In this document: piece by piece, positions 37,841 through 48,589 of the stretch
Position numbering within the stretch: the stretch's first letter is position 1
How the letters are laid out: each line of letters begins with the position of its first letter
Assembly: GCA_951804985.1 (NCBI GenBank)
Contig: OX638133.1
Span: 2,066,501-2,130,500 of the forward strand
Origin: Dryomyza anilis
Lineage: Eukaryota > Arthropoda > Insecta > Diptera > Dryomyzidae
DNA: 64,000 nucleotides
Direction: 5' to 3'
Translations under genes and position numbers: made by a program
Notes under the pieces: generated by a model
Told to the model about the DNA's origin: nothing
The model's input: only the letters and a program-made list of their open reading frames with translations
Databases searched by the model: none

Positions 37841-38155
37841 CAACAAAAATATTTCGATAAATTATAAAAATTATAATTTTATCAAAAAAATGTGTCTTTT
37901 AAAGTCTTAAATTGAAATATTTTTCATTGTTTCAGTTCTAAAAATCATATTTATATCATATAATCTTACTCTTTTGAAAAATAAAAATATTATCGAAAAC
38001 AGCGCTTTTTTAAGTATTTTGAAATCCCTACCAACTTCCAAGTTTACTATATCTCGGAAAACATCGATGCCTCTAATTACATCTATAAAAAAAAGTTCGA
38101 TCTCGTTGCTTTATCGATTTTAATTTTTAAAATTTCTCGTACATTGAATATCTTT

Positions 38156-38294
38156 TTTATACCCTATGTTTCCTTATTGTAACACCCAGAAGGAAACATC
38201 TCCGGTATGGAAAAGTATGTATATTCTTGATCAGCATGACCGCCTGAGTCAGATTTAGTGATGTCCGTCTGTCTGTCTGTCCGTCTGTCCGTCC

Positions 38295-38340
<46 letters not shown>

Positions 38341-38832
38341 CTGTTAAAATCCCTACTACTTTTAAAATTGAAGAGCTAGATAAATGAAACTTATAACTTA
38401 GATTACTAATATACCTACGCTGTATGTGCGAGATCGGTCCATTGTGACCTATGATCCGACCACTTATGTTCAAATACCTCATATAAAATGTACATATAAA
38501 GATCAATTTTTATGTATACGTGCTTAGGTAAACTTTTTTGGTCAATGTTTTCCGGCGAAAAGACTTGTGGTTCACAAAAAAAAATCGAAATTCGGTACAC
38601 CTACCCATTTGTAAATATGGGTATCAAATGAATGGAAATTCTTCAGCGATTGAATGTTTGTAGTTATTTTCAGGATTCGTATACCCTGGTGACCTATATA
38701 TCACTTTGAATGGTAACCACACATATGTGTAGGGTATTTATAGTCGGCTTAGACCACCCATAATTTTGATAATCCTAACTATCATAATTACACCTACTTT
38801 AAAATTTCCCATGTGATCTAACCTTCCCAACT
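38156..38832 (+). repeat. 700-bp interspersed repeat, copy C, with expanded GTCT microsatellite
   Basis: Same order of motifs as copy B. The GTCT/GTCC tract at 38264-38345 has grown to about 80 bases, against about 20 in copy B, producing a spurious Thr/Asp/Arg/Gln frame on the minus strand. It ends CCCATGTGATCTAACC. Confidence 0.8.
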
Positions 38833-39605
38833 GGTTTATATTGAAATATCTCTCATTCTTTTTATTGAAATATCTCTTGACTTAAAAGTGCTATAAAGCT
38901 CATCCCTTTTTAGACATTTTACGATCATAAATAGTTGTCCAATGGTCATGACCTCTCCTCTCAACATTTATACGCTTTTAAAATTCTAAAAAAAAATTAT
39001 TACTGTTTGATATGACATGACAGAAACATGTTAAACATGTACTTTAATTTTCATTTGTTTTGTATACCACTCTACAATATGACCCTATAACAAAAATAAT
39101 TAAAAATTTCTAAAAATGCCTAAAAAATTACAAAAAAAGTTTTATAGGTAATTTTCTCGAGAAAATTTAACTCTGGTTAGAATTGTCTCGGGAATGTAAT
39201 GTTCGGAAACTATTATTTCAGAGAAGAATTGTCGAAAAAGAAACATTCATTTAATCGCAAAGGTAATGTGTCAAAATCATGTAAATAGTTTTTCAAATCA
39301 AGTTCTTGTTCCTGTTTAGTATGTTTATTTGTACCCGAGAAGTAAAACTCAGGATTAAGAAACTATGTTAGGATTGATTCCCTACTATATGAATTCCTTT
39401 CTTCTTTTTTTATATGAATCAAATATTTTTGCAGGATTATTACTCACAAAAGAGTATAGTCACCAAATCGATAGGCACCTATTCTCTAGAAGTAGTGTGG
39501 AAGTACACAGGCTACAGTGATATAAGAACGTGTAATGAGCCTGCTAAGATGTTGTTATAGCAGTGCTTCTGCTGGCAAGGGCTGGACAATATTATTACTG
39601 GGTAC

Positions 39606-39806
39606 ACCCAGAACAAAATTCCCTCAAATACCATTAAAATTTGTCAATAGATTTAATAGTATAGAAAAAAATATCATATAAACTCACTGGCAATGTCATG
39701 GTATTTTCTAGTATTTAATGGTACTTTCCGATTAAAATGATAATTTATCCTATTGACTATTTTTAATAGTAAAAAACTATTATTTATATAGTATTTTTTT
39801 CTGGGT
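39606..39806 (+). mobile_element. ACCCAGAA-ended MITE, copy 1
   Basis: It starts ACCCAGAACAAAAT and ends ATTTTTTTCTGGGT, an imperfect inverted repeat. The interior is made of AATACTATTAAAT and CAATAGGATAAATTAT-like words. A decayed copy in the other orientation is at 24223-24400. It is non-coding and about 200 bp long. Confidence 0.7.
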
Positions 39807-41079
39807 CTAGATTCACAGACAACAATAGAAATACGTTTGGGGACCACTGATGTCGAATCGGAATAAGCGGTCCAAAATTACAAAACGTTTTTTTATTTTT
39901 TTTTTATTTAACGAGTAACACTTGAGATTATGACGCTTAGGAATGCTTAGCTTTCATCATCATGATTGTTGTCGGTTTCGCAGTCAATGGTTGGATGGCT
40001 GAATGGCGGGGCAAATGCATCAAGTGAATGCAATATTTTGGTTTGCAACTAGAAATTTAATATTTAGTAATGTCAATAATAACACCTACAAATTACCAGG
40101 AATAAGCAATAAAAAAACACCAAAATTCAAAGTCATCTTTAACACTTTAAAAATGTGGTTCGAGCAATATCTTCTTCAGTTTAATCGTCATCACTTCATG
40201 TCCAGAGAACTTTCCCTTTCTTTTACAACTTCCACTTACAAAGATAATAATCTGGCTGTATCGCGGTGCGGCGTTTATCTTCTTCAAATTTAAAGAAATC
40301 GGAACTGACTACTACAACTGAGTCTCAAGTACCTATGCAGTGCCATAACGAGGAAAGGGCGACCGCAACTCCAAAGGGCTGTATTTGATTTATTGACATA
40401 TGTATTTTATGACCAGTAATTATAGCAGTACCTTTATAGCTCAGCTGGTGGATTTTGTGTCGTTTTCTTAACACTTGTCGGACACGCGGATTTATTACTT
40501 TTAGATATTACCTTGCTAAAATATGTAAATATTTGGTATCGCAATAAAACTAAATCTTTGGCGATTTTTGTGATACATAATTTAAAAATTTAGTATTAAG
40601 TCATTTTTATTTTAAATTTATTGAAACATAATAAAAATGGAGAAATTTTGAAAATTTTAAGTAAAAATTTTACATTTAGAATTTTTGGTTCAAAATGGAA
40701 TTTTAAATGAATATTTTACTTTTTATTTCAAAACAGAATGTTAATCAAAATCAGAATTTTATATTTTTAGTTTAAAAAAAAAAAATTAAATTATAGTTCA
40801 AAACTTAAAAATTAATAATAAGCTGCAAATTATTTTTAGAGAAAACTTGGAATTTTAGCGAAAAATTAAAATTTTTGTAAAAAAAAATAATTTTTTTGTT
40901 AAAAATTTAATTTTTCGTAAAAATGGAATTCTTTGTGAAAAATTGGATTTTTAGTGAAATTTGGATTTTTACTGAAATTTTTTTTTTTTAGTGAAAAATT
41001 GATTTTTTGTGAAAAATAAAATTATTGGTGACAAAGTTAATTTTTAATTGAAAATTGAATTTTTAGTAAAAAAAAAAAT
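39807..41079. other. Intergenic, grading into the satellite
   Basis: No gene is recognised. TAGCTCAGCTGGTGG at 40439 resembles a tRNA A box, but no B box follows. From about 40650 the sequence consists of increasingly regular TTTTTAGTGAAAATTGAA-like words, the decayed edge of the satellite. Confidence 0.5.
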
Positions 41080-41745
41080 TTTTAGTGAGTTTTTAGTGAA
41101 AATTTGAATTTTTAGTGAAAATTTGAATTTTTAGTGAAAATTTGAATTTTTAGTGAAAATTTGAATTTTTAGTGAAAACATGAATTTTTAGTGAAAACAT
41201 GAATTTTTAGTGAAAAATTGATCTATTAGTGAAAAATTGAATTTTTACTGAAAAATTGAATTTATAGTGAAAAAGTCAATTTTTAGTGAAAAATTGAATT
41301 TTTAGTGAAAAATTGAATTTTTAGTGAAAAATTGAATTTTTAGTGAAAAATTGAATTTTTAGTGAAAAATTGAATTTTTAGTGAAAAATTGAATTTTTAG
41401 TGAAAAATTGAATTTTTAGTGAAAAATTGAATTTTTAGTGAAAAATTGAATTTTTAGTGAAAAATTGAATTTTTAGTGAAAATTTGAATTTTTAGTGAAA
41501 ATTTGAATTTTTAGTGAAAATTTGAATTTTTAGTGAAAATTTGAATTTTTAGTGAAAATTTGAATTTTTAGTGAAAATTTGAATTTTTAGTGAAAAATTG
41601 AATTTTTAGTGAAAAATTGAATTTTTAGTGAAAAATTGAATTTTTAGTGAAAAATTGAATTTTTAGTGAAAAATTGAATTTTTTAGTGAAAAATTGAATT
41701 TTTTAGTGAAAAATTGAATTTTTTATTGAAAATTTGAATTTTTAT
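41080..41745. repeat. 19-bp satellite, 0.65 kb, opposite orientation to 26.6 kb
   Basis: About 34 near-identical units of GAATTTTTAGTGAAAAATT. Two variants form homogeneous blocks: GAAAATTTG at 41090-41170 and 41480-41590, and GAAAAATTG at 41280-41475 and 41590-41740. The left flank is decayed while the core is uniform, as expected from unequal exchange. Confidence 0.95.
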
Positions 41746-43188
41746 TTTTAATTCCAATACTAGTTTTTGGGGAAAATAACCCAAAAAAGTTCTTTATAGT
41801 TCTGTGTTTTAATATATGTAATAATTAAAAATTTGGTAAATGAAATAATAAATTAAAAAAATAAAAAAAAACGACATTGGAGTTTAAAATAAAAAGTAAA
41901 ATGATAACAATTCAATTACATCTTACGCAATCTCTACACGCGCCCGTCTCAAGTTTCAAATAATTCGGAAATGGAAAGTTTAAAAAGAAAATAATGAATG
42001 AAAAGGGAAGGTGTTGCCTACCTGTAAACTCCTCAGTAATACATACAGCCCCGCATATGATATTATTAAAGACGATCATAAAGTAGAAGAAGAAAAAACA
42101 TTCATAAAAGCCACTAAATTCATTTGCCACCAAAACAATTAATTATGGGAAACAATGCAAAACGTAGTTAGTGGTTTTTGTTAGAAAAAAAAACTTCTTG
42201 TAATAATAATAAAACGGTTAATGGTGAGAAACAAGTCTTAATGCAAAGAGAGGAACTGTTAAAAGTTAACTTGAATTAAAAATAATAACAATAATGACAT
42301 CAGGAGAACTTGAAAATGAAAGGCCTACAGTTTGCCTCACAATTTCAACATTTAAACTATTCAAGAGTAAAATTTTAAAATACCCATGTCGATTATTTTT
42401 ATAGGTGTGTGTTATAATTATTGCGTTTTCATCAAACAAAATTGGCGAATCGATTTAGTGATTTCACTAATTTAACATTTTATTATATAGCAAAAGCGCC
42501 AACACCCGCTACGGTTCATCAATAGCATTTGTAACATAACAAAACACAAAAAAAACCTTATATTTTATGGTCTTTTAACCAAATAAAAAGTATCTTTATG
42601 GAAAACATTTCTTTTTCAATCAATAATTTGCAAACAATAAAAAAATACGTTATATAGTAGACTTTCCGGAAATGAGATTGTGCAATTAAGAAATAATATT
42701 TTGATTTATGTAATAAAAAAAACCCAAAGTAACACTGAGCCCAAAAAGTGCACGTTCAGATGGTTCACAGAGTGGAGTTTTGCAAAAGAAAAATATAATT
42801 TACGTATTTTATATATTTTTATGAGGCCTACACAAAAGTATCAACTATTGAAATTAGCGTTATGCAATTAATCAATTATTTACACTCTTTGATTAATCAT
42901 ATTCTGATTACTTGATTAATTAAAAAATAATATTATTTCATATTCTGATTAACAAAGCATTTTGGATTATCAGATTTTGTATTAATCTGAAATATTTTTA
43001 AATGCTTTACCATTAATATTTTATAAAACTCATTCATATCATAATTTATAAAAATATTTGTATAAATGAGAAATCATAGAGACATTCCAGAAATTATTAT
43101 GACAATCAAATATAATCTTTTTAAATTCAGAATTGACGATTCAATGACGGACACATTCACCTTAAATACAAAACTTATCTAGATTATA
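41746..43188. other. Intergenic, no recognised feature
   Basis: AT-rich with short open frames that show no known domain. 42860-42990 has ATTAATCA/TGATTAAT words in both orientations, too short and simple to call. Confidence 0.5.
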
Positions 43189-43411
43189 CGGCCATGTTCC
43201 GGCTTTCGATCGAATTCCGATCGAATTTCATATACAATTTGTAAACAAACGGTTTTTGAATTCGATGTGACAATACAAATTCAAATCGTTAAAGTCAAAG
43301 CAAACGAATTTAATTCATTGAAAAAAGATAATTTTGTACTGTGACATCGAACTCAAAACCGTTTGTTTACATATTTTATATGAAATTCGATCGAAAGTCG
43401 GAACATGACCG
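43189..43411. mobile_element. 223-bp palindromic MITE with CGGNCATGTTCCG ends
   Basis: The ends CGGCCATGTTCCGGCTTTCG and CGAAAGTCGGAACATGACCG are inverted repeats, and the pairing continues about 80 bases inward through GTAAACAAACGGTTTT. The flanks AGATTATA and AGAATTATA suggest a diverged 8-bp target duplication. It encodes no protein. Confidence 0.8.
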
Positions 43412-44340
43412 AGAATTATATAAATATTTTATGAACAAATAAAATTTGTCTATGAAAAAATTAAAACTTTTTCGATATGATCTATACATCCATTATGACA
43501 TAAATAGCTTTAGATATATTCGTATTTATTGAAAACCCTATTATTTTCGTATCATTATAGATTATCGAAATCAATAATTTTGACCTATAAGCGATATCGT
43601 TTTTTTTTTTGTTTTCAAATATGTACTACAAAAAAAACTAATTATTATCTAATATACGAAAGATGAATGTACGAATACTTTTTAATCTCACTGTAAATAC
43701 TTTCTTCTTTTGATTTCATTCATAAATTGAATTGTACAAATAAGATGGACTTTAACTAAGATATTTGAAATGATATTTTTGCATAATTCAGTACAGATAA
43801 TAGAATAATATCAGTTGATGACTGACACTGATCATTGAAACAGTTTATTTAAGAACAACAATACAAAACTGACCTTCGGTACTTCCATGAATCATGAAAC
43901 AAAAAACCGTACTTTAACTCGGAAGGGTGTATCAGGGTTTCAGCTCACTATTCAGACCAATAATTGTTTAAACCCCTGCGACCCACACATCACTACTTTA
44001 ACTCAGAAAATGTTGGAAGACGTCAGCGCTCAATTAATGTTACCCCTGCGTTACTACGGCCTGAGCTTAGTATGGACTTGTGCATTTTTTTTTTTTTTAG
44101 TCATATTTTCGAAGGGCTTTTTTTTTTGATAGCTGTGTCCGAACTTAATTTTTCTAATTTAACCTTTTTTTCGAAAAAAAGAGTTTTTTAAAAAGGCCCT
44201 TTTTAGTTTAGTTTTGGTATGATGTGTTTTTTTGCTAAATCTATAATATTTTTTTTTAATTTTGTGACCTTTGAGTTTTCAAATATTTGTATTGACACTC
44301 AAACTTTGTATTAACACTCCATCATTTATTTATTTTGAAG

Positions 44341-44662
44341 TATTTTAGCCGCGGTAGCTCAGTGGTTAGTGCGTTGGACTGCGAGCCGAAAGGTCCCCGG
44401 TTCAAGCCTGGACTGGGGCTAACAACATCTTTTCATAGAAACATTTTTCTATACCGCGCTACCTCTCGGCAGTAAATGGCAAACCTACGAGAGTAAAACA
44501 TTGCCTATGAAAAGCTCTCACCCGCCGTTCGGATTCGGCAATAAACTGTAGGTCCCACCAATTTGAGTACAAATATAACACGCACAGCTCAAAATGGTGA
44601 GAGAGCTCGACCGAAGTTCTAAACAGGACTGTAGCGCCAAATTATTATTATTATTATTTTAG
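44341..44662 (+). mobile_element. tRNA-derived SINE family 1, best-preserved copy
   Basis: The head has an A box (GGTAGCTCAGTGGTTAGTGC) and a B box (GGTTCAAGCC) at tRNA spacing. The body contains ACCGCGCTACCTCTCGGCAG and AGCTCAAAATGGTGAGAG, ends CTGTAGCGCCAAATT, and has an (ATT)n tail. TATTTTAG at 44341-44348 and 44655-44662 is the target-site duplication. An internal Pol III promoter is implied. Other copies: 15290-15601, 29181-29345 (fragment), 62660-62976. Confidence 0.9.
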
Positions 44663-44795
44663 AGGAGAGAGCAGGAAAAATTTGTTGGACTTATATTATT
44701 TTTTTTTCGTTTCAAGGCGGCGGAAAAATTTGAGGTTTAAAAAAAATATAGAACTGATGTAGAAATAAAAGTTAAGTTATAAAATATAATTTATG

Positions 44796-45020
44796 AGAAT
44801 AAAAAACAAAGCAGAATTTATAATAGGAAAATTTAAAAAAAATGGGATCCGAACAGAGAACAAAAAAAAGTTCAAACTATTAATGAATTTGATCATCAAT
44901 TTTATGAAAAAAAAACAAAGCAGAATTTACAGCAAAATTAAAAAAAAATGGGATCCGTTCACAGAACAAAAAAAATTCATACTATTAATGAATTTGTTCA
45001 TCAATTTTATGAATTTTTCA
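44796..45020. repeat. Two tandem 109-bp units
   Basis: ACAAAGCAGAATTTA, AAAAAAATGGGATCCG and ATTAATGAATTTG(A/T)TCATC occur in order twice, 109 bases apart. The TTCATAA/TGAATTTG theme continues to 45140 and recurs at 2690-3010 and 53.9-54.1 kb. Confidence 0.8.
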
Positions 45021-45923
45021 TTACAACTAAACCAATGACCAACTTTATCCCATTTATGAATCGTTCATAAAACCGCAAAGAAAAAGTTCATAATATTGAT
45101 GAACGCATTCATAACATTTATTAAAAAATTCAAGGTATTTATGAACTTTTTAACTATTTAAAAATAAAAAAATAAAACTATTTTTTTATTATTCTATTTT
45201 TTTAACTACTTGCATTTTATTTAATATATACTCTTGCTGTTTCTGCTGTTTGTTGTTGGGCGATGTTAAGTACCTGCGGCGCACGTTTCTTTGGAGTTGT
45301 AAAGAACAAAGGAAATGATTTTCTTTATAAGTACGAAATGACATACGAATAAAAAAACTAAGAACTGTATCAGCCATCATCGACTATCGACGCGTCGCGA
45401 CGAGTAGTGAAAATAATCACTGCCCGTCATGACGCATGACGCGTCTGTAAAATAAAAATATCTATTTGTATTTAAATATGTATTTTTTATGCTCCTTTTT
45501 GTGGACTGGTTTTTTAAAAAGGGTCAAAGACTATTGAATGGTGAAATATTTGTTGATGCTAGAAACTCAGTTAATATCTCGTTTGAAAACTATTAAACCA
45601 ATGTTTTAAAAACCTAAGTCTTCCTAACATGAATCCTTGAACTTCAAATTGTATTTTTTAAAAAAAAATTAAATTCTTTAAAAAATGAAAATTTATGTTG
45701 ATTTATTATAAATGTTCGAGCCAAATTGCAAGAAGGTATTTTTAAGGCATCATTTTTAAAAATTTTCGCACGGATCTTAGAGTAGCTAAAAATTCAAATT
45801 CGTAGCAAAGATTCGCATTTTCGATAGGACGGGACTCAGAATTATGGTGTCTACGAATATGTTATGTTTTTGAATATCTTTGTATTTATTGGTAATTTTT
45901 TTTTACTTAGTAATATAAAGGGA

Positions 45924-46692
45924 CAGGGACGCTACAAATGTAGAGCGACAGGGACAGCAAACGACGCCATATTTCTTGCCGCTCTTTTGACATTTCTCTT
46001 CAGTAAGGTTTGTCATTTCATGATGGAAAGATATACGAGCCAACAACGAGTCGAAATTATTAAAATTTACTACCGAAATTCGGAGTCAGTGGCCTCAACG
46101 TTAAGAGCGCTACGTTCAATTTATGGTCGTCATAATCGTCCTAGCAGATCAACAATTGAGCGTCTAGTGGAAAAATTTAAATCCACAGACACAGTATAAA
46201 ATGTTCCCGTGCCAGTGAGACAAAGAAGTGCCCGTAGTGTCGAGAATATTGCTGCCGCTGAGGCTTCAGTTGAAGAAAGAGCAAATGTGTCTCTCACACG
46301 TCGTTCTCAAGCGTTGGGCATCTCTGTGTGGTCCTTATGGCGAATTTTGTGAAATACATCCTTACATAATCAAATTGATGCAAGAACTGAAGCCGCTTGA
46401 CCACCAGAAGCGTCGTATGTTCGTAAATTGGGCTGAGCAACAACTTGAAAATGATTCGGATTTTCATCGAAAAATCATCTTCAGCGATGAGGCTCATTTC
46501 TGGCTGAATGGCTTCGTCAATAAACAAAATATGCGTTATTGGTCAGACGGCAATCCACACGTACTCCATGAGTCATCATTGCATCCCGAAAAAATTACGG
46601 TTTGGTGCGGTTTATGGGCCGGCGGCGTCATTGGGCCGTACTTCTTCCTACAAAGTAGAATAATTGAAACAACCGAACGGCGGTACTTTTGA
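45924..46692 (+). mobile_element. Truncated Tc1/mariner-like (IS630-type) transposon
   Basis: It starts with the end sequence CAGGGACGCTACAAA, shared with the snapback copy at 20982-21270, and runs through a transposase pseudogene. No matching inverted end occurs within several hundred bases downstream, so the 3' half is deleted. The right boundary near 46675-46692 is where similarity to transposase stops. Confidence 0.8.
46020..46692 (+). pseudogene. Broken mariner-like transposase
   Basis: The start ATG (46020 or 46023) opens an N-terminal helix-turn-helix region (SQQRVEIIKIYY, then a basic SRSTIERLVEKF). A nonsense codon at 46197 interrupts it, the same frame continues to a TGA at 46350, and a frameshift moves the rest into another frame to 46692. 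The catalytic part keeps the first acidic motif (IIFSDEAHFW) and the WCGLWAGG region, but is cut off after GPYFF, so the second and third catalytic acidic residues are missing. It cannot be active. The family is widespread in insects. Confidence 0.85.
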
Positions 46693-47929
46693 AAATTTAT
46701 TTCTTTTAAAATGAAGGGAAAATAGTCACCGTAAATATCAGTCAAGTCAATTTATCGATTAATTGAGCTTGATTAAATTCTAATTCGATCGAAACACATA
46801 TATTTAAGAACATCTATTAAATTTAATTCTTTCGATTGAAAAAGGCTTATTTCGTATTAAAGAAATTGCATTCTGGAATAGAAACTGAATTTGTCTTGTA
46901 AAAAGTTAATACCAATAATTCTAAACATTTATAATTGCATAAAAATAAAAATTTTATTTGATTGGTCATAAAATGTATCCTTTAACAGAATTTTTTATGA
47001 TTGTGAAAGATTTGTGACAGATTTTAAATAGCCAATTTCTTGATTTTATTCTAACTATAAAAAGAAGCCACCCTGAAAAAAATAAAAATAAATCATTTAT
47101 TTATTTAATAAAAATCACTAATTGCTCTATTGCAAAAAATCTTGGGTAATTACTAATTTGTTACCAAAACGTTACAAAAAAGTGAAAATATACCAAAAAA
47201 AAAATGATACTGTCAAGAATTTGTGATAAATACTTAATATGTGTAACTATTTTTAAATCAATAAAATAATAAAAACATTCATTAGTCGTCGTAGCAAAAA
47301 TGTTTATTTAACATTGATTGTAAAAAAAGAGTCGTAAGGTATTCGCACATGTGTTAATTGAAAATGTAAGTAAATTCGATTGTGAATTAAAAGTGAGCAA
47401 AAGTTCGTTCCCTCTGCTAAAAAAATATATATGCTATTTCTTGTGGTAACTTTCTTTAATTTATAATGAGTTTTTATTTTTTTAACTAAGCAAAAACATA
47501 CATCATACCACAATATAGTTTCTTTGCACTTTTTATTGTTTTTGTTAAACATTTTGTTAAATGGTAGTTTTCTGGTTATTGTGAATTTCACTCCAATCGA
47601 GAAATGATGCCATACAATAAATATATATAAAATAATATTTACTTCAAATGTATAAAATATTAAATTAAACTTCACGGCTCATGTATTTCTTTAAATAAAT
47701 AATATAAAATGATGATCATTTGGAAAAAACATTATATAATCATTTACACAATAGGTCAAAATTTATGATCAAGAACATAAGAAATATAAATATGATAAAT
47801 AAAATAAAAAACGTCATTCAATATTTTATTAGAAATTCAAATATTTATAAAGAATGTGTCCGAATTTGTCTAAATGAGAAGACAAAACTGCTTCTCTCTA
47901 TTTTATCCGATTTTTCCCGTTTTTAGTTT
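46693..47929. other. Intergenic, AT-rich, nothing recognised
   Basis: Only short open frames of lysine/asparagine/phenylalanine-rich composition are present. No repeat or RNA is recognised. Confidence 0.5.
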
Positions 47930-48140
47930 GTAATGAAATTTCCGAACAGATGACATATCCACTTTTTAAGTTTATTATATTTAGAAGACGCCATTTGAAT
48001 TGAATTTTGAAATTGTGAATTTGGGTTCCAAACTTCAATTTCGTTGAAAACGGTCCACATCGATTTTCTCATGCAATTTACCTCTTTAGGGTAATAAATT
48101 TTCGAGAAAATGTTAATTTCTGTAAATGTCCATTTCGGTT
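47930..48140. mobile_element. Diverged arm of the 16-kb fold-back element
   Basis: It shares AACAGATGACATAT(C/T)CAC, AGTTTATT, AGAAGACG(C/T)CATTT, CATCGATTTTCTCAT and a TTCTCGA-type end with 16715-16935, in the same order. The perfect palindrome of that copy is absent and only one arm is seen. Confidence 0.65.
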
Positions 48141-48589
48141 AAATGTCCCTTTCGGAAAGGTGATAGCACTGATGTAACGATGAACTGATTTTAAAATAGT
48201 TTAATATTTTAAGCAATATATGTGAAAATATGAATTTCTTCATCTTCATGACCCTACCTAAATTTCAACTCGGGATATGGATAACTGAACCATATTATGG
48301 CTGATAATAATTTGTATCAAAAATGTCCATGATCCGTAAATACGGAAAAAATGAAAAATATATGATTTGTCCATCTCACCTTCGCATTAATCCGAGCAGC
48401 TAATGATCAGGTATCAACTTTGGTCGGGAACAAATGAAACAGGGATATTCGACTTCCAAAATGGGTGTTTTGAGTTGAGTTTGAAACACGTTAGGTATAA
48501 GGTAGTCAGCGAATACATATAAAATGCCTCGGATACCGAACAGTAGTCGGAAAGAGAAAGAGTAGTCGGCCACCTTGTATCTAGGTTCA

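Noticed and set aside
38255..38506. Minus-strand frame with Asp/Arg/Gln/Thr repeats
   Set aside because: It is a translation of the GTCT microsatellite.
40436..40500. tRNA gene suggested by TAGCTCAGCTGGTGG
   Set aside because: Only an A-box-like run is present; there is no B box and no cloverleaf pairing.
41080..41745. CRISPR-like array
   Set aside because: The 19-bp units are contiguous with no unique spacers, in a eukaryotic genome.
44341..44420. Functional tRNA gene
   Set aside because: The tRNA-like head is continuous with a body shared by dispersed copies and has a target duplication, so it is a SINE.
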